DNA of 64,000 nt from Trichobilharzia regenti (taxonomy: Eukaryota > Platyhelminthes > Trematoda > Strigeidida > Schistosomatidae), in the NCBI GenBank assembly GCA_944472135.2, contig OX235262.1, positions 90,556,903 to 90,620,902 of the forward strand, given 5' to 3'. Of this stretch, positions 41,560-53,153 are shown in pieces. Numbering within the stretch: the first letter of the stretch is position 1; every line of letters starts with the position of its first letter. A program made the position numbers and the translations under genes. Under the pieces are notes generated by a model. The model saw only the letters and a program-made list of their open reading frames with translations, made no database searches and had not been told where the DNA came from.

Positions 41560-43180
41560 GTAGGACTTTGCACAAATATGCTACACTTCAAGTTGTCACA
41601 CCCCATATAGCATGGAAAGGTAGAGAAGAAAATTCAGAAAAACAATAATCAATGTAAATGTATGGAAGAAAGAATACTTGCATGGAGAATAATAAGAACT
41701 TAATGGGTCTGGAAGATTCCAAAGGGTGAATGAAATTACTCTATTGCGAATAACTTAGGGCTATATCAGTAACAGTTTCAAGCCATTCTCCCTTAGCGAA
41801 TTGGGGACCCCAGTCAGACACTCTACACATCCCCACGTGGCTGGCTCAGACCAATAGTCAAAGACTTCACCGATTGATGCCAGGTTTAGGTTTGACCTCT
41901 CCTAACGCTTTTATGACCTTATCATATGTCCGTTAACACTGCTCGGTGCATCCCTGAAGTCTGGATTGATACAGCTTCACAACCTCATCGATTGACTTGC
42001 CCTATTTACCTAACGTTCTACGTCTAACCTTAATATTACTCACTATATTACACCATTTACCAACAACAACAAACACCAGTCACTATCAATCGGAGGAATC
42101 TAAAAGTAGTCACGCCTCTCCCACTTATTTAGGCAGCATTGGTCCAACTACGGGAGGCACAGATGAGGATGTCAAACCCAGGATTGGGAAAGGAAGACAG
42201 AACTGAACTACTCTGAAATCAGTGTGGAAACCTGCTGCAATCAGCATAAAGAACAAGATCCGGATTTCCAACACTACTGTCGACTCAGTGCTTATATATG
42301 GCTCAGGCTTAGTGAGTCAACAAAATCATTTCCAACAGGCTGCTGCAGACTTTCATCAGATGATCAGAAAGGATAAGTTACAAGAATCTCTGGAGTAGAA
42401 CCAACCCAGAACTCACAGTCCAGGAAATATGCAGCCGAAAGAAATGGAGATAGATTGAACATACTCCGATAAGACCGTTGAGCAACATCACCTACCTGGT
42501 TCTCGAGTGGAACTCGAATTAAAGGAAAGTTTGGCGTCCGAGAGTTTCATGGAAGAAACCATATAAGGAAGAAATGAAACCTTATGGGTAAACGTGGAGC
42601 TAGCTGGGAAAGGCTGCAGAGAAGAACGTGAAATATAGATGTACTGCTGGAGCCCTATGTTCCACTCACAATACAAGGATATAGCATTAAATAATAACAA
42701 AACACGGGAGATACAATTCAAACACCTGTAGTTAAAGACAACCACCCACTTCATGTATCAAGCTTTTACCAACCTGTTTTCGCAGCCATGAAGGGACTGA
42801 ACGAAATTCTGCGCTGAACACCTATCCTTTGATCGATAGTCACATACCACATCTACGCCAGAGGTGAAGTTGGCGAATGCATCACAAGACTTTTGTATCC
42901 ATGATGAGGTTTTGTCAGCAATCGGTCCAGTGGGGTTGGTGCAGCTTCACAAATAAGTGAAGCGGTCAACCCACTCATTCCCTATCATTAATCTGGGAGT
43001 CATCGCACACCAGTCATGCAGCATCGTCTCACATTTGACAGGAGCGAATCGCATGCCACACATAACCAGACTTTCGCTTAAGGTGTTCAGAAAACACTGA
43101 ATAGTGTCAAACAAAACTATATCATATGTTTGGGGTGCCCGAATAAACTCCTGACTGTAAAATGTGAAAGACAAACTTAG
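41560..43180 (-). mobile_element. Old RTE remnant split by another RTE
   Basis: 41560-42060 matches the 3' part of the RTE copies (ACTTTGCACAAATATG, GGACCCCAGTCAGACACTCTACAC, TCATCGATTGACTTGCCC on the plus strand). 42770-43180 matches the part just 5' (CTTTGATCGATAGTC, CTACGCCAGAG, GTGAAGCGGTCAAC, GGAGCGAATCGCATGCCA). Between them sits a plus-strand RTE fragment of another family. No long frame survives, so this is the oldest RTE copy here. Confidence 0.7.
42100..42650 (+). pseudogene. Second RTE-family fragment, plus strand
   Basis: Reads YLGSIGPTTGGTDEDVKPRIGKGRQ, then KPAAISIKNKIRISNT, VLIYGSG, HLPGSRVELEL and VNVELAGKG. This is the post-RT region of RTE elements but with wording different from the family at 15.6, 18.3 and 35 kb. 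Several stops. It is nested in the minus-strand RTE remnant. Confidence 0.7.
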
Positions 43181-43189
43181 AGACTAGAA

Positions 43190-43500
43190 CTGAGCAGTGG
43201 CAGAGATTGAGACAAGCTTTCATCGCTTTTCTGGCATTGAAAAGACAATGCCGATTGCCTTGGAAGTTCGGAGGAGTGAATTTGATAATCTCCTTTTCAA
43301 ACAGGCACACGCGTGCCACACAGAGCTTCACACCATCAGACAAGGGTCATAACAATTTTAATACCAGCACTAAGCACTTTACAACCATCCCGGCCATTAC
43401 TTCACTAAACTAATATACAAGCATTATTGATATAAGGATACAACTTGGCTACTTTAGTAGAGTATAACTCCATTATAGATAAAATCTTATTCTGATAAAA
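43190..43500. other. No gene seen
   Basis: Short chance frames on both strands, no domain recognised. Confidence 0.4.
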
Positions 43501-43524
43501 TCACACAGTGTTATACAGCAATAT

Positions 43525-43885
43525 CTATAAAATACCTCGCAATGACTGCGAGGTCAGTTACATAGGTCAAAACTAGTAGACCAAGAGTAGTCAGCTCATC
43601 AGAACATAAAAATTAAGCAAAAATTAGAATGCTTGATCCCCCAAACACAGATGAGTAATTTAGAAGACTCAGCAATCCCACTGCATGCATTAACACACAA
43701 CCACACAATAAAGTGGGACACAGTCAAAATTCTAAAAGGTAATAAAGTAGGTGGAGAGCGTGAGATATCGATTACTGAATCCTGTTTCATCGAGTCTACA
43801 CCAAACACATGCAATACAAGTTACCGACTCAACACAAATACCGCAGATATGGAAGACATTATTACCAGTCAAATCAGAAGATAGT
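43525..43885 (+). pseudogene. PLE GIY-YIG endonuclease remnant, plus strand
   Basis: Near 43530 the plus strand reads IPRNDCEVSYIGQ (GIY-YIG start with a zinc-finger Cys). After frame changes, 43633-43884 reads AIPLHALTHNHTIKWDTVKIL (the conserved HxxxxxHxxxW block) and REISITESCFIES (catalytic Glu context). Wording differs from the other PLE copies, suggesting another subfamily. No RT is attached. Confidence 0.65.
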
Positions 43886-43889
43886 AAAT

Positions 43890-45195
43890 AATGGTAAAAT
43901 GTATTTCAATCCACATTATAATACTCTAACAAGTTATTGATTTTACTAAAAGGCATATTATTTCCCATCCTATTATATTGTATTGATAACACTAATGCTG
44001 TTTCTGAATGCACTTGATCTTCCTTTTTGTTTCACGCAAGTCTATTGAACTTTTACTGATTTTATTCGTATGTCTAGTTAATACCTACTCATGTATACAT
44101 GATGAAGGTTAAAAGTTGTGTGAGTACCTTGAAGTGATTATGAACAATAAATTGCGTCCGAAACTTCAGTAAATATTACTGTATAGCACTGTGAAACTTC
44201 ATCGAAGTTAATTTTATCCATAGTGGGGTTAAGATGTAAGCAATTCACTCCTCTCAAATCATCGGACACTATCACTTAAGATTAAGTGTCATGCTAAGCC
44301 TGTGTCTGGATTTGACAGTAGCTGCACGTCGAGACAATATAGTGGTTTTCAGCTCTCCAAAACCATACATATACTTCTTGTTCTCTATACAAGGGGGTCT
44401 GTGTAAACTAGATATTTGGCTTTCAACCACGGACTTCCGCCTTGCCCAATTAGCAAGCAGACAGTCTTGTAGGCAGACGTCACGAAATAGATGCAACACA
44501 TTTCTTTCCCTGGGAACTTACATACGGAACTAGTTATGGAAATCAACTCTTACTGAAGGAAATCTACAACTTGCCTTTTTGACAGTGTATCCGTGACATG
44601 CCTACAATACAGTGTATTGAAGGCCACGAGCTGATTTTTATATACAATCAGTCATAACGATGACAATGCACATACACGAACTGTGAGAACAGGAAATGTG
44701 CATGTATTCAGTTCTGACTTCTTCAAGCCATAGCTACAAGACGTAATGAAGCTGAGACACAAGGAAAGGAAATACAAAGACTGAGACCCATTTGAAAGAT
44801 TTTTGGGCAATTTAGAGGCAACCCAATGCGAAAATCTCGGGAAAATGCATCACACCTCCCCTTCAGAAAGTCCCCTAAGCTTGCCCCAAAGTGTTTTATT
44901 TGGAAGATATCTACTTGGAAATATCCACGTACATCCAGGCTGGGAATGAAGTATCAATATGCTGGTAATAGGTGATTCGCAAGTTTTAACAGTAACGTGC
45001 TACATTGTGCACAGTATACAATTAACACAAGCATTCGATACGATGAAACTCTAATTTACATTAATGTGAATACTTAGGACATTACGTACATATATTTTCC
45101 TATATGTATATTCACATATATATTAAGTTGATCAAACACACTTTCAAGGACATACCTTTGAAGCAGTTTACAAAGTATCAGAAAACCATCAAGTT
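43890..45195. other. No gene seen
   Basis: Frames at 44272-44533 overlap on both strands and show no domain. AT-rich, no repeats recognised. Confidence 0.4.
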
Positions 45196-45200
45196 AAAAA

Positions 45201-45291
45201 GGGTGAGGATATACGTTAGGACGTGTTATATTTTCCGCGAATCCGGTTTTCCCGTCTTTCATTGGCTAGAACAGTGGCGGTGAATTGGAGT
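45201..45291 (+). repeat. Left terminal inverted repeat of the MULE
   Basis: Complementary to 50786-50876 over about 90 bases with perhaps 15 differences, including an exact 22-base stretch around TTTCATTGGCTAGAACAG. Confidence 0.8.
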
Positions 45292-45935
45292 TTGAATTGT
45301 CCTTGGGTGCGTGCTATCGGGTGCTGTCTTGGCGTGGTTGTGTTTGCGTCGTTTGCCAGCATATGTGATGACTATAAACGTGAATTAGACTATTGTAACG
45401 CTTTGTTTTTCTTTGTTTGTGCATGTACTAGGCTTTGTTTGTCGTACAATTCGTTGTTTGGTCTATCGGTTGCTTGCGATGTCAACGAACCGGTGGGTTC
45501 TTCTGTTTTTCTGTAATTTAGTTTATACGTGCGGTATTTTCTCGATGGTTATTGATCATCCCTGTATTTCAATGTTGTTTTTTTACGATTTATCTTGGAA
45601 TAGTTGTGACATAGATGGATACTAATTGATAATTTTATTTTAGTCCGTTGCAGGTAGTCAATTCGAGTGACAGGAGCACAGATTTAAGTGGAATTTTTGC
45701 TGAATACATACTTGGAAGGCGTTTCTTGAGGTGGGATGAATTCAAGAAGTCATTAGCAGAATCCCAAAAAGTGAGGAAGTCATTTAATGCTAACAATGCA
45801 GTTGTCCGGCACTCACTATGTTCATAATTATAGCAAAACGATACCGGATGACAGATTTAAGTACGCTTTTGTTGGTTTTAAATGCACTTTTGGAGTGAAT
45901 CGTACAAGACCTGGATTGAAATTGAAAAATAAGTC

Positions 45936-45973
45936 GTAAGAAGAAGTGTAGTATGATTTCATGAATATTTCAG
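45936..45973 (+). other. Predicted 38-nt mini-intron
   Basis: GTAAGA ... ATTTCAG. Removing it joins KLKNKS to KCCNCSSSF in one frame and completes the Cys/His domain. Splice consensus and frame restoration support it. Confidence 0.6.
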
Positions 45974-46475
45974 GTCTAAATGTTGCAATTGCTCGTCTTC
46001 ATTTCGCGTGGTTTTGCGTTATAGTGAATACATAATTGCTTCCCACAATATGGCACATAACCATCCATGCAGCAGGGTGTACATGCAGAATGACCCATGG
46101 TATAGACGACTAACAGTTGAAGAGAAGGAAAATGTGGAACCACTTCTTCAGCAATCCCACTCATCCGATGAAATAATAATGCATGTTAAGGAGAAGTACC
46201 AGAAGGATATAACTCGCATCGACGTTAAAAAATATGAAAGCCGCAGTTACTAAAGGTAACGTTGACGTACTTGTTAAATATTTAAGGTATTTCGAGTCGT
46301 CGTGACATTTTTGAATTCCTAAAATCCCGTGGGAAGTTAATAGAGTATTATTCCGATGAACCGATCAGGAATTCACTAACAAGAATTTTTTTGTAACTTA
46401 TGAGCGGATGGAATTGTATAAACAGTTCCCTGAGGTTGTTGGCATTGATTCTACGTATAATACAAATAAAGGGAA

Positions 46476-46507
46476 GTAAGTTTACCAATTCATTAATCAA
46501 CGTGCAG
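46476..46507 (+). other. Predicted 32-nt mini-intron
   Basis: GTAAGT ... CGTGCAG. Removing it joins TYNTNKGK to the VTDNFGRG block in one frame, as expected for continuous RNase H-fold coding. Very small introns are characteristic of schistosome genes. Confidence 0.65.
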
Positions 46508-46766
46508 GTATTCTTTGTTCCAATTACTTGTGACGGATAATTTTGGTCGAGGATGACCAGTTTTATCTGCGTGGACTAGAAAAGAATTCAAACGTGATGT
46601 AGTTTGGATATTAGACTGTTTTCGTCGAATAATGGAAGATACCTCCAAAACAGAAAGTTTCATTATGGATTGTGCGCAAGCTGAAATAGCAGCCGTCAAG
46701 TTAACGCACAGAGAAGCGCACATTGTTTTGTAATCTTTCCATGTTTGCTGAGCATTCTGTCGTAAA

Positions 46767-46793
46767 GTAAGTTTTTCAAATCATCCTTTACAG
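46767..46793 (+). other. Possible 27-nt mini-intron at the palindrome edge
   Basis: GTAAGTTTTT ... CCTTTACAG ends exactly where the palindrome begins (46792). Too short for confident intron calling, and the following exon is not recognisable. Confidence 0.3.
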
Positions 46794-48442
46794 ATAACTT
46801 GTTTAATAATAACTGCTTTAAATATATGAGCCATAAGTGCATCTTCCATATCCTTCATAGCCACAATTAAGTCATTAAGGATCTCAGAATATCTTATTGA
46901 TGTGAAACAAAATAATTATTAAGATTGATATAACCTATGTAACAGGTGTAGTAGTTGTATGACAGCTGCTAGCTACTAATCAACAGAAAGCTGATACTCA
47001 TTTTAAGTACTCTGACATTTGAGAAGGACTATTTATACTATTCTTCGAGACGCGATGAACACTGATGTCAATATAGTCTGATGCCATTTCATGCACTGAG
47101 CAATTAAGGCCTTCTGAAATTCCATGTGCAAATATCAATTAAACTATTATCACATCTTCGCCCAAGCATATTTTACTACGAACTTCATCAAAATAGATAT
47201 AATCACCAGGAAATTCAGCAGCCTGCCTCATTCTTCGCATGATGTCGTCGATATCTTATGGAATATTTCAGTCATCCCGGATGATAACAGAAGTGTTTAA
47301 CATCTTCAAAACACACATCTAACCTATGTCTGCATGCTATTTCTCTTTCATATGCCAGATTCTCAAAGATTCACTGGAATGACAACAGCCATTGCCTGTA
47401 GTCTATTTACAACCTTAAGATATGAAACAACTCGCAAAAAACAAACCCTCATAGCACTATAATGCAAATAATAGTTTTTCTATGCGAACTTTCCTAAAAA
47501 GGATGACTCTTTTATTAATAATTCGTTGGAGCTATAAAATAAAATTTTACGCCCTACTAACAACAAAATACAGCAAAATACTGCCATCTGGCTACATAAG
47601 TCTAAAACTAGTCAAATATAATCTAATATAATCTAATTCTGTAGCCAAAAGGCAGTATTTCGCTGTATTTTGTTCCCGGTAAAGCGTAAAATTGTCTTTG
47701 TAGCCCGGACCAATTATTAATAAAAAGGTCATCCTTTTTAAGAAAGTTCGCATAGAGAGACTATTATTTGCGTTTTAGTGAGTTGGGGGCTTGTTTTTTG
47801 CGAGTTGTTTCAGATCTTAAGGTTGTAAATTGACTACAGGCAATGGCTGTTGTCATACCAGTTATTCTATGAGAATCGGGTACTTCAAAGACAAATAGCC
47901 TACAGACATAAGTTAAATGTATGTTTGGAGGATGTTAAACACTTCTATTATCATCCGCAATGACCGAAATATTCCATAACACATCGAAGAGATTATGCGA
48001 TGAATGAAACAGGCTGCTGAATTTCTTGGTGATTACATCTATTTTGATGAAGTTCCTAGTTAAAATCGCTCAGGCGAAGATGTGATACTGGCTTAATTTG
48101 CATTTGCATATGGAATTTCAGAAGACCGTAATTCCTCAGTGCATGAAATGGCATCAGATTTTGTTTATATTTGTGTGCATTGGGGCACGAAGAATAGTTT
48201 AGATGGTCCTTCTCAAATGTCAGAGTACTTAAAATGAGTATCAGCTTTCTGTTGATTAGTAGCTAGCAGCTGTCATACAACTACTACACCTGTTACATAG
48301 GTTATATCAATCTTAATAATTATTTTGTTTCACATCAATAAGATATTCTGAGATCCTTAATGAATTACTTGTGGTTATGAAGGATATGCAAGATGCACTT
48401 ATGGCTCATATATTTAAAGCAGTTATTATTAGACAAGTTATT
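46792..48442. repeat. Large palindrome with about 0.8-kb arms
   Basis: 46792-47605 and 47641-48442 are inverted copies (for example ACTGCTTTAAATATATGAGCC at 46810 and its complement at 48403). The spacer is about 35 bases of TATAATCTAA-type sequence. Arms look roughly 90-95 percent identical, with small differences such as extra text near 48190. No long frame; the right arm on the plus strand retains coding-like scraps (QAAEFLGDYIYFDEV, HEMASDF). Confidence 0.85.
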
Positions 48443-50785
48443 TAGGGATTTTGTGATGTTCAGGTTACAAAACCTGAGTGTATGGGGTTACTGCATGCTT
48501 CTGTGCGTCAAGGGAAATTTATTGAAAATCATGATACAATAAAGGTTCCTATAAACTCACTATGAATACTGCAAACTGTTGATAAGAAATTGCATTAAAG
48601 GAAAAATTGCAAAGAGCTAGAAAATATTTTTGCAGTTTTAATGATTATTACCTTTTACATTTGGCAGTCATCTTTCCAAAGTTCAACGAAGAATGATAGA
48701 GGAGAATGAACTTTTTTCAACAAAGGTAGGTAAACATAAGGCGTTCAAGTTTAACATTACTTCTTTCTTGCTTCAGCGATTTAAAAAAATACACTTCGTT
48801 TACTTATTTGCAGATATTCGGTAACGTTGGTCTACCTGATCACAGCAATTCGACATCGCTGAAGTAATTACGACCACTGCGTAAAGACCTTTGCTTGTTA
48901 TTATTGTTCATTAAATATATCTAACATCCCGCTTACCATGCTTTTCCTATCCTATCTGAGTAAAAGTAAATTTATCATCATGATGAGATGGAGGCCTGAC
49001 TTACCCACGGTACCTGAGAAAGTAATTAGTGGCGTAATTCAGTGCAGGCGAAATAATACTACGATTGCTACAGCTAAACCTATTCAATCATTCGTCTCGT
49101 GTACACTTCACCTTACACTATAAGTTAACACACATAATCATATAGATTGACATCACGTTTTAAGTGAAATAATAATGGTAATGCACTACTTTTGAATACA
49201 CTTAACCCTATATGAAATCTACTCAATTGCAGTTCCTGCGTTCTTTTCTTATTTTTCAAACACTGAAGTATTTTTGTCATTGGCCCCTACAGACTTACCC
49301 ATGACTAGGAGACGTAATCGCGTAACTTTAGGCAGACGTTTAGGCTTGACTAAAATACTTATAATTCACTACTTATATCGATCGATAGTTTTGCTACAGA
49401 ATTATACTTATGTACAGTAACGGGTTCATATCCTAGGGAGTAGCTGTCTACCATGCCATACTGCCACCACATGAAGAACAAATAGAACACAAAAATATTA
49501 GATAGAAAATTTTATTTCACTGCAATACAAACAAGTTTATTTACATGTATTAACTGAGCACAGTCCAAGATGGAAGTCTTCGTTTGGAAAGTATCTCCCA
49601 TTACTCGACGGAAACTGCCCAGTGTCCGAAATGCGTCACGTTTAAATTCTTCCAAAATTCAAGTAAACAGAACTCTGTGCCCACATCCAAAGCTATCCGG
49701 TATCACAAACTGCGAAATAGAATATCTGCATGGTTATAGATGAATGAGTGCACTTACCTTCATTTGTTATTGTTTGTAGAACCAATTCCTAAAACTGGTT
49801 ATGCAAATGTATCTGGTTATAAGCCGTAAAACTCTCATCACTGTTTTTCGGATGTCTTTGTCCAAATTCGGCTACATCTGCTCATACTGAATTTAATTAA
49901 CTGACAGACCTCATTGCGACCCATCATTCCTAAAAGTGATACAGATTAAATTAACTTACATAAGTTAAGTATTTACATAATTAACATGCATGACCATATA
50001 TGAGTTAAGTATAAGTTCAGTCTTCCTAATTTACACTCCTTTTGAAATGTGGAGCACGTTAATGGTGCAGAAAATATCATGAAAATTACGCATACATAAT
50101 ATTATTAACTGCTAGTAATTGTGCCATAGAATCATACTACAAGAATATATTTGATGATACTTTGTTAGTGGTCTGAGGGACAAAAATACTAGGGCGAAAC
50201 ATACAGGCCAGATGAAAGTTCCACAAAGCTGTCTCACTACTATGCAATGTCCCACTCATGGATTTTCTCTCCGTATGTGAACGTATCCACATACTGATTT
50301 GTAGAAAGCTTCTTCACTGTTAACAATATACAGGGCCCACGCCTTTTGAAAGTCTTCTAATGCGTTCGTAGCTTCTTACGTATGAGCTGCTTCCGCTCGC
50401 ACTGATTACCTGCGATGAAATTCTAGAAAAAGGGCTCGTTAACGAAGCGCACTATTGCCACAGCTTGTCACAGTTAATTCGCAAGAAACACAGGATACCA
50501 GACTATGTGAGTGAGAAATCACGAAGTAGGAAATACTGTACCTATAACCACAACTCAAGAAATGCATTGGCACCCACAGGATGGTAGTCACTGATAGAAG
50601 CCAAAATGCCTGACCAGTTTCGAGGGAGTTTATAACGAAAAGAGCAGTGTATCTGTATAAAAGACAGTGAAACTATGTTAGAATAGTCAAATGCTACGTA
50701 TATGTTTGTCAAAGTTGCTTGCAAACGACACGTAACACAACCACACAAAACCTCACACGATAGCACCTACCAAGAACAAATCAAA
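48443..50785. other. 3' part of the MULE, no frame recognised
   Basis: Contains scraps such as GLLHASVRQGKFIENHDT near 48475, possibly the transposase C-terminus, but no SWIM motif could be identified. 48940-49125 and 50542-50766 are short frames without domains. Confidence 0.4.
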
Positions 50786-50876
50786 TATCCAATTGATCGC
50801 CACTGTTCTAGCCAATGAAAGACGAGAAAACCTGAGGCTCGGAAAATATAACAGGTTATGGCCTATATCCTCACCC
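50786..50876 (-). repeat. Right terminal inverted repeat of the MULE
   Basis: Counterpart of 45201-45291. The outermost bases are TCACCC, matching GGGTGA at the left end. Confidence 0.8.
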
Positions 50877-50949
50877 TGTACATGACTCTCGTTTAAAATG
50901 ATTCATTTCGGAATTTGTATGACTTCCAAATACAATCTAAAACACAGTG

Positions 50950-51170
50950 TACTGCTGGTCATTTTGTATTCTCACTCGCTTATACTGTCTAATTGTTTCT
51001 CCCACAACCGTGTTGTATACTTTGGGCTTTTGCAGGAACCTCTCATCGTGATCCGAAGGCTATTCTCCAATCATTAAACATCTTCTACTAGTAGACACGA
51101 CTCCAGCAGTAAACGCTTCTGCGGAGTATAATAATAATTTGTAGCAGTGGACTTTAACTGTTTATCAAAG
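50950..51170 (+). repeat. PLE 3' noncoding fragment
   Basis: Matches the reverse complement of about 40660-40830 (TATACTGTCTA, TTGTATACTTTGG, TGCAGGAACCTCTCATC, CGACTCCAGCAGT, TTTGTAGC, GTGGACTTTAACTG). No coding. Confidence 0.65.
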
Positions 51171-51338
51171 TAGCCGTTTAATTAATATAATTAATTTCCG
51201 TAATTTTTATAATATACTGTTACAGTATCATCTCATCAACTTGGAATTTTAGTCGAGTAATTGTTATGTTATTGATATTGTTAGACAGTCCACTACATAT
51301 AAACGATAATGCGTGTTGGATTCCTGGGTGATGGACAC

Positions 51339-51698
51339 TGTCAGCCACGTCTCATAAACCGTTAATGCCCAGCTCTTGCTACGCTCGGGCCCACGCTGTT
51401 CCTTGAAGTTTTCAGAAACGCTTAGTAATAACGGACGAAAAAACCAAAACACCAATTCTTGACTCGAGGATTCTTTATTGTTACACCAACATATAAAAAT
51501 AATGTTTTTACTAGGGTCTGTGAACAAATATTACAATAATAAATCACAATATTACTTCTGATGGTTTGCTACTGACTTCTTTGTGAACAGCGACCGATGA
51601 GACGATGACTGTCGTATTGATGCCTCCGCGAAATTTGGGGAAGTTGATTTTGAGCAAACAACCAAGAATTGATCGTTCAATCTTCAACTCCATTGACA
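51339..51698 (-). repeat. 3' LTR of the gag-only BEL element
   Basis: 360 bp. On the minus strand it starts TGTCAATGGAG right after GCCGGGGAG (purine tract) and ends GGCTGACA. Confidence 0.92.
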
Positions 51699-52652
51699 CT
51701 CCCCGGCAAAAACGGGATCCAACCCTTTTTTCCTTCACGACCAATGCACGTTGACTTGGATGCCATTGCGAGAACCTGGGTCACACGGACAGAGCTGAAA
51801 TGGAAAACAAACAGAAAAGCCAACACACCACAAGCATACTCACAGCACAATCTCACACATCGCTGACGACCTGCGCCTCCAGACAGAGACCTCATCTTGA
51901 CATCTTGCAACACAATCGCCACTTGCTAGAATGACTCTTGCAGAATGCAACGTGACCATAGCACCAACTCATGATACTCTACGCACATCCTCGTATCTAC
52001 TCACTACCAATTACCACTGAAATCGCTTGTCACTCATTCTGCCTCAGTTCTAGTAGCGGTGACGCATGCGAGCCTCAGTCGTTTACACTCCTTCTTCCCG
52101 GCGTGTGGGACCGCAGCTAACAATTATCTCCATATGCATTTCATTCTCAGCAATAGCCTCCCCGGCGTACAAGACCCATCTGCTCTCCTGAACATCAATC
52201 AATTCATTCATGGATGTAGAAGACTCGAAACAACTTCAGAAGTAATCACGACGAAAATTTTAACAAAATTACGCAATAAAACAAGATACGAAAACAACAA
52301 GTAAACACAATGAATCCAAAAACACCAATTGATATGACTAACCACACGTATATACAAACAGTACACACAAACTCGCAGTTCATGTCATGATGGAATTCAT
52401 TTGAAGAATTGCAGGACTTACACCAGTACGCCTACAACCCTTCTCAGGTTGACGATTGTAATTTGTGGAATGTCCGGACACAAACAGAATTACCAACAGC
52501 TAGATGACAGATGATACCAATTCAGTATATACAATATGAACATATGTACAAAATCACACACCGAGCACATTGGACTGCTCATTGATGCGCTACCCTTTGA
52601 AGAATTGTAGGACTTACAGCAGTACGCCTACAACCCTTCTCAGGTTGACGCC
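51699..52652 (-). other. BEL 3' noncoding region with two conserved motifs
   Basis: Homologous to 4003-5350 in reverse (for example CTCATTCTGCCTCAGTTCTAG at 52035). Two copies of the approximately 50-bp motif with GGACTTACA and TACGCCTACAACCC lie at about 52393-52452 and 52597-52650, matching copies 2 and 1 of the other element. Frames here are not coding. Confidence 0.75.
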
Positions 52653-53153
52653 CTAGGTTGTAAAATCGTTGCAGAGTTCATTTGCTGATTTCCTTCTATC
52701 GTCTATATCCTCAAATCTGAACGGTAACACGCCCATGTCATTGTATCGTAGAATATAGATGACGAACAAACACACGACATATCTCATCAACCAAGTGTAG
52801 AAACAGAGTAATTTCCACCAAAGATAATAGCATTCAAATAGTAACTTGAAACTAGAAATGCCTTTATTCGTGCACGTCAATTTAACAATTACTCTCTCCT
52901 TTACACTTGGCTTATCCTCACTAAACTGACCATTGATATTCGTCCTTTCAAACGAACTGATACTAGCATAGTCATTGCACAAGATACTTGAGTTGATGGG
53001 TGTCTGTTTCATTGTGAACGACAGCACCAACGACGACTGATTATTATCAGTTGATGAAGTTAGCGGTGGATCAAAAGCTGTTGTTGCTCGACTTTCAGAA
53101 GTTTGTCTACCTGCAAGACCACCACCACTGCTGTCTTTTACTATCAGCTCAGG
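52653..53153 (-). CDS. BEL read-through frame with a membrane-like segment
   Basis: Follows the gag TAA (53154-53156) in the same phase, open for about 166 codons; its first ATG is at 53030 (125 residues). Residues about 66-95 from that ATG are strongly hydrophobic (FKLLFECYYLWWKLLCFYTW and following), resembling a membrane helix. The last 18 residues resemble the end of pol in the element at 2-5.6 kb (DDRRKSANELCNDFTT versus DSRESQNKALVNFQT), so this looks like the junction left by the pol deletion. Expression by stop read-through is possible; function is unknown. Confidence 0.5.
   Translation of the reverse strand, partial: PELIVKDSSGGGLAGRQTSESRATTAFDPPLTSSTDNNQSSLVLSFTMKQTPINSSILCNDYASISSFERTNINGQFSEDKPSVKERVIVKLTCTNKGISSFKLLFECYYLWWKLLCFYTWLMRYVVCLFVIYILRYNDMGVLPFRFEDIDDRRKSANELCNDFTT

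Larger units (their letters stand above)
45650..46740 (+). pseudogene. MULE/ZSWIM-type transposase remnant with mini-introns
   Basis: Fragments in order: FLRWDEFKKSLAESQKVRKSF; KYAFVGFKCTFGVNRTRPGLK; then, after a predicted 38-nt intron, CCNCSSSFRVVLRYSEYII and ASHNMAHNHPC, which together make a C/H zinc-binding domain like FAR1 or ZSWIM3 N-termini. 46008-46253 adds WYRRLTVEEKENVEPLL. 46400-46735 is the RNase H-fold core: FPEVVGIDSTYNTNKGK (first Asp), then after a 32-nt intron VTDNFGRG, RDVVWILDCFRRIM and FIMDCAQAEIAAVK (second Asp). A stop after GRG, a stop at 46733 and a frameshift near 46390 inactivate it. The last catalytic Glu region is not seen. Confidence 0.72.
45201..50876 (+). mobile_element. 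Mutator-like DNA transposon, 5.7 kb
   Basis: Terminal inverted repeats of about 90 bp: the left begins GGGTGAGGATATA (45201) and the right ends TATATCCTCACCC (50876). Both continue with TGTTATATTTTCCG and CGTCTTTCATTGGCTAGAAC. Inside, transposase coding (45650-46740) includes a Cys/His domain and an RNase H-like domain of the MULE/ZSWIM type. An internal palindrome (46792-48442) follows. The 9-bp target duplication expected for MULEs is not visible, so decay or a slightly different end is possible. Confidence 0.75.

Noticed and set aside
45223..45516. 97-aa frame at the left end of the MULE
   Set aside because: It starts inside the terminal inverted repeat and has no domain; the transposase begins later.
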